Positions 8,244 to 16,885 of a stretch of DNA of 64,000 nt are shown here, piece by piece. This DNA is from Pseudomonas sp. M30-35. GTDB taxonomy: Bacteria > Pseudomonadota > Gammaproteobacteria > Pseudomonadales > Pseudomonadaceae. Under the pieces are notes generated by a model, which ran no database searches, was not told where the DNA came from, and saw only the letters and a list, made by a program, of their open reading frames with translations. Location: contig NZ_CP020892.1 of the NCBI RefSeq assembly GCF_002163625.1, positions 1,364,001 to 1,428,000 on the forward strand, given 5' to 3'. The translations under genes were made by a program, and so were the position numbers. The first letter of the stretch is position 1. Each line of letters opens with the position of its first letter.

Positions 8244-9359
8244 ATGACCGACTTCACTGCAACAGGTCTGCCAGCTCAATTCTATAACCCGGTCGCCACC
8301 TATTTTGGGGGGGGTAGTCTGGGCCAGATCGTTGCGTTGACCGAAGGGCAGGCGGTTGCATTGGTGACCTTTCCCGAAGCGCGCGCATTGGGCCTGATCG
8401 ACAAGATTCAAACCTTGCTCGGCGACCGCCTGATTCATGTGATCGAAGATGTCCAGCCCAATCCAGATGTCGCTCAACTACGCGCTACATACCAAGGTTT
8501 CTGGCAACAGGCCGGCCACTGTCAAACCGTGTTGGCGGTTGGCGGCGGAAGCGTCATTGATACTGCCAAGGCGCTGATTGTCGGCACCGAGTCCGGCGAG
8601 TTCGATGAACTGCTGGCTCTGTTGGCCTCTGGCAAGCCCTTCACTCCATCGCGCAGCAAGGCATTGATTGCCGCACCAACCACCGCTGGCACCGGTAGCG
8701 AAGTTACTCCTTGGGCGACTATCTGGGACTCGGCGTTGCAGGAAAAGTACTCGCTACACCTGCCATGTACCTGGCCGACAGCGGCGATTATTGACCCGGA
8801 CTTAATGGTGACAGTGCCGGTTGGCGTGACCGTTTCTACTGGGTTGGATGCACTTTCCCATGCGCTGGAGTCAATCTGGAACGTCAACGCCAACCCGATC
8901 TCAGACACCTTTGCGATCTCCGCCATTGAGGACATTCTCGATTGCCTGCCCCGATTGCAGCGCAATTTGACGAACCGCGAATTGCGCTCGCGCATGGCGT
9001 TGGCCGCTCTAAAAGCGGGGCTGGCTTTTTCCAATACCAAGACTGCATTGGCGCACTCAATCTCTTACCAGATGACCTTGCGTCACGGACTGCCTCACGG
9101 CATCGCCTGCTCCTTTACCTTGCCTTATGTTCTGGGGCTGGCCTGGGGCAAGAGCACTGCACGTGACCAGACTCTGCAGCGGATCTTCGGTCCGGATTTG
9201 GCTCAAGCTCAAGCGCAATTGAAAACGTTTCTGCATCGTCTCGATGTCAAAACCGAATTTGCCGATTACGGCGTAACGCAAGTTGAAGCACAGCAAATGA
9301 TCGATCACGCCATGCTGGGTGCTCGCGGCAAGAATTTTATCGGTTCTCAAGCTGCCTGA
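8244..9359 (+). CDS. Iron-dependent alcohol dehydrogenase, probably acting on 2-hydroxyethylphosphonate/phosphonoacetaldehyde
   Basis: A 371-residue group III Fe-ADH. The NAD(P) motif Gly-Gly-Gly-Ser-Val-Ile-Asp-Thr-Ala-Lys is at 100-109, followed by Pro-Thr-Thr-Ala-Gly-Thr-Gly-Ser-Glu at 145-153. All four metal ligands align: Asp202, His206, His271 and His285. The ATG at 8244 follows CGGAGT. Close relatives include phosphonoacetaldehyde reductases (PhpC type), which interconvert phosphonoacetaldehyde and 2-hydroxyethylphosphonate. Lying between a phosphonate importer and phnX, it most plausibly oxidises hydroxyethylphosphonate to the PhnX substrate, or reduces excess aldehyde. Family certain, substrate inferred. 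Confidence 0.8.
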   Translation: MTDFTATGLPAQFYNPVATYFGGGSLGQIVALTEGQAVALVTFPEARALGLIDKIQTLLGDRLIHVIEDVQPNPDVAQLRATYQGFWQQAGHCQTVLAVGGGSVIDTAKALIVGTESGEFDELLALLASGKPFTPSRSKALIAAPTTAGTGSEVTPWATIWDSALQEKYSLHLPCTWPTAAIIDPDLMVTVPVGVTVSTGLDALSHALESIWNVNANPISDTFAISAIEDILDCLPRLQRNLTNRELRSRMALAALKAGLAFSNTKTALAHSISYQMTLRHGLPHGIACSFTLPYVLGLAWGKSTARDQTLQRIFGPDLAQAQAQLKTFLHRLDVKTEFADYGVTQVEAQQMIDHAMLGARGKNFIGSQAA

Positions 9360-9482
9360 CAGATTGCCGTTGCTCTGCTGGCCGCACGGTTGATTCGCTG
9401 TTGGATCTAGGTTGTACCGACTCAGTCTCTCAGGATTAACCATCTCAACGCAGCGGCATCCCGGCTCGATTACAACACTCAG

Positions 9483-9507
9483 CCCAGGCTTCCGCCTGAA
9501 GCTTGGG
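9483..9507. repeat. Hairpin in the 178-base gap before phnX
   Basis: A 10-base stem (one G-T pair) CCCAGGCTTC / GAAGCTTGGG with a 5-base loop lies 30 bases upstream of the phnX start. No T-run follows. It is a second intercistronic hairpin in this operon and may protect or segment the mRNA. Confidence 0.4.
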
Positions 9508-9537
9508 TACAGCTCACATTGCAACTGGAGAAAGACC

Positions 9538-10365
9538 ATGAACTACCAGCAACCAACCCGTCTGCAAGCCGCGATTCTCGACTGGGCTGGCACCGTCGTC
9601 GACTTTGGCTCCTTTGCGCCAACACAGATCTTTGTTGAAGCTTTCGCTGAGTTCAACGTGCAGGTTTCCCTTGAGGAAGCTCGCGGTCCGATGGGCATGG
9701 GCAAGTGGGATCACATCCGCACCTTGTGCAACGTTCCTGAGATTGCCGAACGCTACCGTGTTGCGTTTGGTCGCACGCCTACAGACGCTGATGTGACTGC
9801 CATCTACGAGCGCTTTATGCCCCTGCAGATAGAGAAGATCGCCGCGCATTCAGCGCTGATCCCCGGTGCGCTGAGCGCCATCGCCTCGCTGCGTGATAAG
9901 GGGCTGAAAATCGGCACCTGTTCCGGGTATCCGGCGGTGGTAATGGCCAAGGTGGTTGAGCTGGCCCGTGGCAATGGTTATGTCCCGGATCATGTAGTCG
10001 CGACCGATGAAGTGCCTAATGGCCGTCCGCATCCGGCTCAATCGCTGGCTAACGTGATCGCCCTTGGTATCAGTGACGTCGCTGCCTGTGTGAAAGTCGA
10101 CGATACATGGCCGGGTATTCTCGAAGGCCGCAGCGCTGGCATGTGGACCGTAGCGCTGACCTGCTCAGGCAACGCATTGGGCCTGACGTATGAGCAGTTC
10201 AAGAACTTGCCCGAAGATAAACTGAAGCAGGAGCGTGCGCGTATCGGCCAGATGTTCGAAGGTTCGCGACCGCATTATCTGATCGACACCATCGCCGAGC
10301 TGCCAGCGGTGATCGATGACATCAACGCCCGTCTAGCTCGGGGCGAGATGCCGCAGAACGCTTGA
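9538..10365 (+). CDS. phnX: Phosphonoacetaldehyde hydrolase (phosphonatase)
   Basis: A 275-residue HAD-superfamily enzyme that cleaves the C-P bond of phosphonoacetaldehyde to acetaldehyde and phosphate. The nucleophile is Asp15 in Leu-Asp-Trp-Ala-Gly-Thr, and the Schiff-base lysine unique to phosphonatases is Lys56 in Met-Gly-Met-Gly-Lys-Trp-Asp. The family motifs Cys-Ser-Gly-Tyr-Pro and Val-Lys-Val-Asp-Asp-Thr follow. Length matches P. aeruginosa PhnX. In the classical pathway its substrate comes from the transaminase PhnW, which is absent from this cluster; here the upstream Fe-ADH may provide it. The ATG at 9538 follows GGAGAAAG. Confidence 0.93.
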   Translation: MNYQQPTRLQAAILDWAGTVVDFGSFAPTQIFVEAFAEFNVQVSLEEARGPMGMGKWDHIRTLCNVPEIAERYRVAFGRTPTDADVTAIYERFMPLQIEKIAAHSALIPGALSAIASLRDKGLKIGTCSGYPAVVMAKVVELARGNGYVPDHVVATDEVPNGRPHPAQSLANVIALGISDVAACVKVDDTWPGILEGRSAGMWTVALTCSGNALGLTYEQFKNLPEDKLKQERARIGQMFEGSRPHYLIDTIAELPAVIDDINARLARGEMPQNA

Positions 10366-10416
10366 AACGCTATCGTCCAGTCCGGCATCGACCGGGCACA
10401 GGTCGTCACTAAAAGC

Positions 10417-10443
10417 ACAACACCGGCGCAAGGCCGGTGTTGT
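10417..10443 (-). terminator. Terminator of the TonB receptor gene, between convergent phnX and tonB-receptor genes
   Basis: A perfect 11-base stem ACAACACCGGC / GCCGGTGTTGT with a 5-base loop. On the minus strand it is followed by GCTTTT, so it ends the receptor mRNA; it may also stop phnX transcription. Confidence 0.7.
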
Positions 10444-10473
10444 GGATAGAGCAAAGCTCGCTTGGTAACGCTT

Positions 10474-12723
10474 TTAGAAGCGGTACTTCGCCGAAGCGGT
10501 GAAGCTACGTGGTGCACCGTAAGTCAGGGCGCCGTAGGCATCGAAAATATCGAAGTACTTTTCATCGGTGATGTTGTCGGCATTCAACTGGGCCGAGAGG
10601 TTATCGGTGAACTCGTAGCGCGCCATCAGATTGACCAACGCATAAGCATCTTGCTCGATCTTCTCTGAGTTACCCGCCGGATTGACGGCATAGGTGTGGA
10701 TGCTGTCCTGCCAGTTAACGCCGCCGCCGATGGTCAACTTGTTGAACATGCCGGGCAGGCGGTAAGTGGTGAAGGTACGCAACAGTTTGGTCGGGTACAG
10801 TGTGTTGACGTCATTGTCATCGGCATCTTCAGCGGTGAACTGGGTGTAACCAATCGAGGCATTCCAGTCTGTCGCCAACTCGCCCGACACTTCCAGTTCG
10901 AAGCCTTTGCTGGTCGCGCCTTCACTCGCCTCATAGGCGTAGCCGCCAATCGGGTTCGTCGGGTCAATCAATTGGCCGGTGCTTTGGCCGAGGTTGTCTT
11001 GTTTAATCTGGAATACCGCCGCAGAGGCGTTCAAGCGGCCATTGAAAAACTCACCCTTCAGGCCCAGTTCGCTGCTCTCGCCGACAATCGGCTCAAGCTG
11101 TTGACCTCTGCTGTCGCGAACGGATTGCGGCAGGAAAATTTCCGTGTAACTGGCATAGACCGACAGGTATTGATTGAGGTCGTAGACGATGCCCGCGTAA
11201 GGCGTTAGTTCGTGATCAACATCGACCTTACTCACTTCCGAGTAGATATCATCGCTGGTCTGCTCGTACCAACTTTCACGCGCGCCAAGAATCAGCTTCA
11301 GATCGTCGGCTAGGTTCAGGCGAGTCGCCGCATACAGACCCTTCTGGCGGGTTTCGCTGTAGCCATAATCACCTCGTGGTCCCCAGATCGGCTCTGGGAA
11401 ATCGCCGTTGTAGGCGTCGAAGTTAGGCACTCCGCCAAAACCAGTTTGTGCAACGAGCGCGTCAGCGTCGAACTCTTGTTTGCTGTCGATGTAACCGAAG
11501 GCCAAGTCGTGCTTACGACCCAACAGCGAGAACGGACCATCGAAACGGATGCTGTAATCATCCTGCGTGGTCTCGGTTTTATAGGTCGCCGGGAACGAGG
11601 ACATGGGGCTGCTGCCATCGCGGCCCGGGTTGCCGGACAGGTACAGCAGGGCAGAGTCACCGCTGCGCTCGCCACGGTTGTAGCTAAGGTTGACCCGCCA
11701 ATCGTTGGCGAAAGTGTGGTCAAGATTGACGAAGTAGGTCTTGTAGGTCGTGTCCCATTTGCTCCAACCTGCGGAGGTCGATTTCGAGCGGCTCCAGTTG
11801 GTGCGGCTACCGTCGGCGTACCAGACTGGCAAGCCACCCCACATCGGTGAGTCTTCGCTGTTTTCCTGATTGCTCAGACCGAACCACAAGGTGGTATCTG
11901 GCGTCAGGTCAATGTCCATGGTGCCGTACACGGTTTCGCTGCGCTTCGAGTTACCGTCGATCCAGGTGTCGCCATCGGTAACTTCGCCTACCAAGCGTGC
12001 GCGAATAGTGCCGGCCTCGTTAAGCGCAGTGGATACATCCGCTTCGGTACCAAAGGTATCCCATGTGCCCGCGCTAAATTTTACCGAGCCTTTCAGGTCA
12101 CGGCTGCTGGCGCGCTTGCGTACCAGGTTGATAGACGCCGATGGATCGCCAGCACCGGTCATCAAGCCGTTGGCACCGCGTACGATTTCAACGCGGTCAT
12201 ACATCGCCAGGCTGCTGAAAATCTCGCCGGAACTCCATGGCTGCTCATAAATGGTCGGTACGCCATCAATCATCAGCGAGTTGAGTTCAAAACCGCGGGC
12301 GTTGAACTGTGCTCGGCTGGTCTCGTAGCGGTTGACCGACACCCCGGTGGCGTTGTTGACCACATCGAGGATGGTTTCCAAGTCCTGATCTTCAATGCGC
12401 TGCTGAGTGACTACGCTGACCGACTGCGGCGTCTCGCGCAGCGACATGCTCAACGGCGTGGCGGTGCGTGCTGCTTCGGTGGTGTAGGAGTGAGTGTCCT
12501 CAGTGACTGCGCTCGGCTCGGCGGCACCGGTGATTTCCATCGGCTTCAGGGTCACAGCACTCGCGGCCTCAGTTGACTCTGTTTGCTCCGCTGCCATCAC
12601 GGCTGGAGCCGCAAAGGCCGCACCGGCTGCAAGCATATGCACTGCCAGAGCTAAGGGGCGGATCGCTAAAGATGAGCGCAGCGCAAATGGGGTGTGTGAA
12701 CGCAAGGGAGGAAGGGTGGACAT
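10474..12723 (-). CDS. TonB-dependent siderophore receptor (FhuE/FpvA-like)
   Basis: A 749-residue outer-membrane receptor from the ATG at 12723. A signal peptide (cleaved about Ala-Val-Met-Ala-Ala) is followed by a plug domain with Arg-Glu-Thr-Pro-Gln-Ser-Val-Ser-Val-Val-Thr-Gln and Arg-Gly-Phe, hallmarks of the TonB siderophore-receptor family. The 22-strand barrel ends in Lys-Tyr-Arg-Phe. It imports a ferric siderophore using TonB-ExbBD energy. The longer frame to 12768 is not the start: its extra codons overlap a Fur-like box. No siderophore biosynthesis gene is near, so the ligand may be a foreign siderophore. It converges with phnX. Confidence 0.88.
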   Translation of the reverse strand: MSTLPPLRSHTPFALRSSLAIRPLALAVHMLAAGAAFAAPAVMAAEQTESTEAASAVTLKPMEITGAAEPSAVTEDTHSYTTEAARTATPLSMSLRETPQSVSVVTQQRIEDQDLETILDVVNNATGVSVNRYETSRAQFNARGFELNSLMIDGVPTIYEQPWSSGEIFSSLAMYDRVEIVRGANGLMTGAGDPSASINLVRKRASSRDLKGSVKFSAGTWDTFGTEADVSTALNEAGTIRARLVGEVTDGDTWIDGNSKRSETVYGTMDIDLTPDTTLWFGLSNQENSEDSPMWGGLPVWYADGSRTNWSRSKSTSAGWSKWDTTYKTYFVNLDHTFANDWRVNLSYNRGERSGDSALLYLSGNPGRDGSSPMSSFPATYKTETTQDDYSIRFDGPFSLLGRKHDLAFGYIDSKQEFDADALVAQTGFGGVPNFDAYNGDFPEPIWGPRGDYGYSETRQKGLYAATRLNLADDLKLILGARESWYEQTSDDIYSEVSKVDVDHELTPYAGIVYDLNQYLSVYASYTEIFLPQSVRDSRGQQLEPIVGESSELGLKGEFFNGRLNASAAVFQIKQDNLGQSTGQLIDPTNPIGGYAYEASEGATSKGFELEVSGELATDWNASIGYTQFTAEDADDNDVNTLYPTKLLRTFTTYRLPGMFNKLTIGGGVNWQDSIHTYAVNPAGNSEKIEQDAYALVNLMARYEFTDNLSAQLNADNITDEKYFDIFDAYGALTYGAPRSFTASAKYRF

Positions 12724-12747
12724 GGCGAACTCTGCTGTAATTATAGT

Positions 12748-12766
12748 GTTAATGCGAATCACTATC
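12748..12766. promoter_or_regulatory. Fur box upstream of the TonB receptor
   Basis: The 19-mer matches the palindromic Fur consensus (GATAATGATAATCATTATC) at 15 of 19 positions, with the AATGCGAATCACTATC core. It lies 25 bases before the start codon, where it would block transcription under iron-replete conditions. Confidence 0.7.
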
Positions 12767-12922
12767 ATACGCAGCTGTTAAGGTTTCTGGAATGACCGAA
12801 TGGAAATTTATTTTTGTTTTGCGAGCGATTAACCGCCTTGGATACCTCGGCGAAACAGTCGCCCCGGACAGTGGGTTGCACAAGGCCTGCTGGAAAACCC
12901 ATGGAGTGGAACCTGCGGGCTG

Positions 12923-13786
12923 CTAGCGAACTGCAGGGCGCAGTTTTTTTATCCGATACATCTCGCCATCCGCATGGCTAAGTAGGGTATCGGCATCCTC
13001 ACCGTCCGCGGGATAGCAGGCTACGCCGATACTGCAGGACGGCATCATTATTGCCCCAAAGTCAGCGTCCAGCGGCTCGGCCATGAGCGCGAGGATTTGC
13101 TCCACCTTAGCGGCAACGGCCTCTTCAGATTGAATACCCGTCAATAGCACCGTGAATTCATCACCGCCCATACGTGCGACTGTATCCGTCTCGCGTACGC
13201 TGCTTTTCAGCCGCCGAGCGATCAAACGCAATACGCGATCACCCGCTGCATGCCCATGGACATCATTGATGACTTTGAAGTCATTGATATCTATAAACAG
13301 TAAAGCCAAAGTGTTCTGGTGGCGGCGGGCTCCACGCAGGGCGGATTCTAATCGTTCGCTAAAAAGCGAGCGGTTGGCCAATTCTGTTAGCGGGTCATGG
13401 TGGGCAAGGAAATGTAATTCCGACTCTGCCTGCCAAAGGGCTGTAATGTCCCGCGCCACACCGATTCTTGCACCGACATCCTCGGACCAACAGGCCGCCC
13501 AGAGGATGTGTACGACACTTCCATCCTTACGGATATAACGGTTGCGGAAATCGATGTGGGGTTGACCGTTCATGACGCGAACGATCGAGGCTTTGGTGAT
13601 CGCCAAATCATCTGGATGCATATAGTTGGTGATCGCGGTGCCGGTCAACTCGTTGGCACGATAGCCGAGCAGGGACTCACAGGCATCGCTGACAAATACA
13701 ATCTGATTGTCCCTGTCGACCACGAAAACGGTGTCCAGCATCAGATGAATCAGTTTGGGATAGAGCGCTTGCAGGTCAACGGCCAT
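12923..13786 (-). CDS. PAS-GGDEF diguanylate cyclase
   Basis: A 287-residue cytoplasmic protein that makes the second messenger cyclic di-GMP from two GTP. A PAS/PAC sensor domain spans about 10-118 and a GGDEF domain about 122-285. The catalytic Gly-Gly-Asp-Glu-Phe is at 207-211 and is intact, and the product-inhibition I-site Arg-Glu-Thr-Asp is at 198-201, the correct 5 residues before it, so activity with feedback control is predicted. There is no signal peptide or membrane helix. The PAS ligand is unknown. It stands alone between the TonB receptor and a small lipoprotein gene. Confidence 0.9.
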   Translation of the reverse strand: MAVDLQALYPKLIHLMLDTVFVVDRDNQIVFVSDACESLLGYRANELTGTAITNYMHPDDLAITKASIVRVMNGQPHIDFRNRYIRKDGSVVHILWAACWSEDVGARIGVARDITALWQAESELHFLAHHDPLTELANRSLFSERLESALRGARRHQNTLALLFIDINDFKVINDVHGHAAGDRVLRLIARRLKSSVRETDTVARMGGDEFTVLLTGIQSEEAVAAKVEQILALMAEPLDADFGAIMMPSCSIGVACYPADGEDADTLLSHADGEMYRIKKLRPAVR

Positions 13787-13990
13787 AGTTCAAGGAGTCC
13801 GCTTTATGTCGCTCAATCATAACTCGAATGCGAAGCGAGACGCAGGGCTGAATGCAGGCGTTTAGCTATCAGTTTAAAGGTCGCCTCGACAGCCCCGCTC
13901 ATGCACCGGCATGCCAGCCCCGAGTTTTGCCATCTTCACCGCTAAAACCGGTGGCGAAGCCAATCAGGTCACCTGTGGGGGCTTAAGTAT

Positions 13991-14389
13991 TCAGTCTCGG
14001 CAGTAGCCTTCACCTGGCTTCACAATCAAGCAATTGTGCTTGTCTGCCAACCATTTCAGGCCAGTGGCCTGGCCATCTCCAGCGCGTAGTAATTGCTGGC
14101 CATCCTGGCGGTTAAAGCTGATGCCATCTGCTGTTGCTTGACCTTTGTAAGTGCCGCTTTGCTCGGCATCGAGACCATATTGCATCTTCAGCAAATAGTG
14201 TCCGGGACCTGCCGCAGCATCCTTGCTCAGGGTCAAATTGAGGCCTTCGACGCCTATCCACCTACCGACCCACTGATCGGTAGTTTGCTGAATTGAAGTT
14301 GCGTGAGGGGCGGGCGTTGAACGATTGTTGTCTTGAGCGCATCCGCTGAGCAGAACACCTAAACTGAGTATTACGGTTGTTTTGAGCAT
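13991..14389 (-). CDS. Small hypothetical lipoprotein
   Basis: A 132-residue protein with a lipoprotein signal peptide and lipobox Leu-Leu-Ser-Gly-Cys at 14-18; the cysteine would be acylated and the protein anchored to a membrane, probably the outer one because Ala follows the cysteine. The rest is soluble with a conserved-looking Gly-Arg-Trp-Ile-Gly-Val-Glu-Gly stretch and two C-terminal cysteines that could form a disulfide. Similar unnamed lipoproteins occur in Pseudomonas. The ATG at 14389 follows GGAGAACGG, which supports it over the longer frame. No function can be assigned. Confidence 0.7.
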   Translation of the reverse strand: MLKTTVILSLGVLLSGCAQDNNRSTPAPHATSIQQTTDQWVGRWIGVEGLNLTLSKDAAAGPGHYLLKMQYGLDAEQSGTYKGQATADGISFNRQDGQQLLRAGDGQATGLKWLADKHNCLIVKPGEGYCRD

Positions 14390-14478
14390 GGGCCGTTCTC
14401 CAGCGAGGTAAAGATGGTTGCTGTTGAGTAATTGTCTAGGCGATTGGTTACAAAACCACAATTTTAGAGGAGGTGCTT

Positions 14479-14868
14479 GTGGAGTCGTTCAACGCAGGAT
14501 GCCAGTGCGGCAATGTTCGAGTTGTCGCAGTGGGCCAGCCATACCGAGTGGGCATTTGCCATTGTCTGGATTGCCGCAAGCACCACGGCGCACTGTTTCA
14601 CGCCTCGGCAATATTCCCAGAGGATGCGGTAACCGTCACAGGTGAGGCCGGTGAATACCAGGGCAGGTACTTCTGCCCCCGCTGTGGCTCATCGGTATTT
14701 TCCCGCACCGATGACGAGGTTGAGCTGAACCTGGGCTCGCTGGATGAGCCTGACCAACTGCGGCCCACCTACGAATTATGGATGCTTCGACGTGAATCGT
14801 GGCTGCCGCCATTCCCACTGGTACGCCGCTACCTGCGTGACCGTGATGGAGCGGGAAGGACTGAGTGA
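14479..14868 (+). CDS. GFA/CENP-V family zinc protein
   Basis: A 129-residue protein of the glutathione-dependent-formaldehyde-activating-enzyme-like (GFA) family. All zinc-binding motifs are present: Cys8-x-Cys10, Cys27-x-Cys29-x2-Cys32 in Cys-His-Cys-Leu-Asp-Cys-Arg-Lys, and Cys66-x2-Cys69 in Phe-Cys-Pro-Arg-Cys-Gly. The name is historical; most members have no proven activity. I chose GTG 14479 because AGAGGAGG ends six bases before it; a GTG at 14473 overlaps that site. It is divergent from the lipoprotein gene (89 bases). Confidence 0.85.
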   Translation: MESFNAGCQCGNVRVVAVGQPYRVGICHCLDCRKHHGALFHASAIFPEDAVTVTGEAGEYQGRYFCPRCGSSVFSRTDDEVELNLGSLDEPDQLRPTYELWMLRRESWLPPFPLVRRYLRDRDGAGRTE

Positions 14869-15055
14869 ATAGCGCAAGGTTGAAGCTATTTTTCTGGAGG
14901 CCGATCAATCACTCGGAATAGAGAGGTGTAGCACGATGTTAAGGGTGGCATAGTGCTAGTATTCGGCCGCCTTTCATAAGTGTCACACTTGTCAGCAATG
15001 AGCTATTGCCAGGAAGGCTGAACTTTCAAATCATGGACATTCATTGAGTAGTCAA

Positions 15056-16591
15056 ATGAAAAAAACAGCAGGAATAGCTGCCGCATTAGTGGTTGCCATC
15101 GGTGTGATCAGCACAGCTGGAGCATGGTATACCGGGACTCAGTTGCAGGGTGTATTGCAATCAACCATAACCGACGTCAATCAGCAGTATAAGGAGGCTC
15201 TGGTAGGTACTGGGATTGCCATCAAGTTCGAAGTGGTTTCCTTGGAAACTCACTGGTTTACCAGCACTGCTCGTTATCGCCTTAGTTTTACCGCCCCCGC
15301 TAACGAAAATCTCCCTGAACATCTGGAGCTTTTGTTTCGGGACAACATTCAGCACGGCCCGCTGCCTGTCTCGCGCCTGAAACGTCTTAATCTTTGGCCA
15401 GTGATGCTGGCTAGCAATTATGAGCTAGAAGCCAACAAATTCACCCAGAAGTGGTTCGACGCTGCTAAAGGTGCTTCACCACTGACCGGCGAGTCTAGCC
15501 TAGGCTATGACGGTTCGCCTTCCGGTACCTTGGTGTTTGCGCCTCTGGATTTTGCCCCGACGCCGACTGCCACAATCAAGTTCTCTGGCCTAACTCTGGA
15601 TGCTGAAGCCACAAAGAATGCGGAAAAAGTAGTAATCGCTGGCGGCATGGACAGCTTGGTTATTAGTACTGCTGACAACACTGGCAAGCCAGTCCGTGCT
15701 GAGCTACGGGGCTTGACCTTCAATAGCGATCAGCAACGGGGTAGTGGCGATTTTTACCTAGGTGACCATAACCTTAAACTGGCAACCGCTCAGTTCAACT
15801 TTGACGACAAGCCTGCGGTGCTGGTCAAGGACATCTCGCAGTCCGGCAGCTTGAATGAAACCAAGGGTTTGCTCGATGGGGGCTTGGCCTACGACATTGG
15901 CATGCTCACCTACGATGGCAAAGACTTAGCCAGTATGCACATGCTCTGGTCGCTGAAGAACTTTGACGTCGCGGCTGTGCAAGCCTTTATCGAGATTTAC
16001 CGCGATCTGGTGATTAAACTTCAGCAAGCCCAGGCTCTTGGTCAGGACAAGCCGGATATCGCCCTCTCGCCAGAGGAAGAAGCACGGCTTAAAACTAGCA
16101 TCGGAAATCTCTTGGACGCAAAACCGCAAGTCGCTCTGGAAAAACTCAGCATCAAGACCACAAATGGCGAAGCGCTGCTGAGCATGGTTTTAGACTTGAA
16201 AAAGCCCGAGCCGTTTGAGCTGCCATTGTCGGAACGGGTCAAGCAAACCATTGCGCAACTGGACGCCAAGCTTTCTGTTTCTAAGGAGGTTATTGCTGAT
16301 GGCGTTCGCGCCCAAGCCATATTCACCGGAGAAACTGACAGCAAGGCTATCGAAGATCAAGCGGCCATGTTCACTGAAATGGCTAGCGGCATGGCCCTTG
16401 GCACTGGCTTGTTGACTCTGGAGGGCGAGAACCTGCAATCGTCATTGCATTACGCCAATGATAAGGTGGTTTTCAATGGCCAGGAAATGACAACTGAAGA
16501 GTTCGCCATGTTCGTTATGTCCAAGGCCAATGGCATAGGTGGTGGTGCGTTGGGTGGCGATGCCCCGTCGCAAGATTATGCGCCAGACTGA
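15056..16591 (+). CDS. YdgA-like DUF945 family protein
   Basis: A 511-residue protein with one N-terminal membrane helix or signal anchor (residues about 5-25, after Met-Lys-Lys-Thr) and a long periplasmic domain typical of the YdgA/DUF945 family, which has distant similarity to AsmA-like envelope proteins. It has no catalytic motif and its function is unknown. The ATG at 15056 gives the standard Lys-Lys N-terminus; a TTG four codons upstream is less likely. A single-gene unit closed by a terminator 88 bases after the stop. Confidence 0.75.
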   Translation: MKKTAGIAAALVVAIGVISTAGAWYTGTQLQGVLQSTITDVNQQYKEALVGTGIAIKFEVVSLETHWFTSTARYRLSFTAPANENLPEHLELLFRDNIQHGPLPVSRLKRLNLWPVMLASNYELEANKFTQKWFDAAKGASPLTGESSLGYDGSPSGTLVFAPLDFAPTPTATIKFSGLTLDAEATKNAEKVVIAGGMDSLVISTADNTGKPVRAELRGLTFNSDQQRGSGDFYLGDHNLKLATAQFNFDDKPAVLVKDISQSGSLNETKGLLDGGLAYDIGMLTYDGKDLASMHMLWSLKNFDVAAVQAFIEIYRDLVIKLQQAQALGQDKPDIALSPEEEARLKTSIGNLLDAKPQVALEKLSIKTTNGEALLSMVLDLKKPEPFELPLSERVKQTIAQLDAKLSVSKEVIADGVRAQAIFTGETDSKAIEDQAAMFTEMASGMALGTGLLTLEGENLQSSLHYANDKVVFNGQEMTTEEFAMFVMSKANGIGGGALGGDAPSQDYAPD

Positions 16592-16679
16592 AGCTGACAT
16601 GAGCGAATAAGAACTCACCACGCTGCCCTGAAAGCGCATGCGGCTGAGTCTTTGTAACTTCGTGGGCTTACATGAAAAG

Positions 16680-16702
16680 GCCAGTCATTTGACTGGCTTT
16701 TT
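16680..16702 (+). terminator. Rho-independent terminator of the YdgA-like gene
   Basis: Stem GCCAGTC / GACTGGC with a 4-base ATTT loop followed by five T, and preceded by four A. Confidence 0.85.
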
Positions 16703-16885
16703 CAATGCTGCTCCAGGTCTAAATATCATTCAGGAAACCTGAATGAAACCCGTTGAAAAACTGGAGCGCTTGCGTTCAACGTGGGTTGCCTGAGTAAAGC
16801 TGTACTTAGTGTTTTGCTCTGGAATAAATGAAAAAATAACTCTGCAATATGAACCACTTTGAACCAGCAGTTAGGCAACCGCTGA

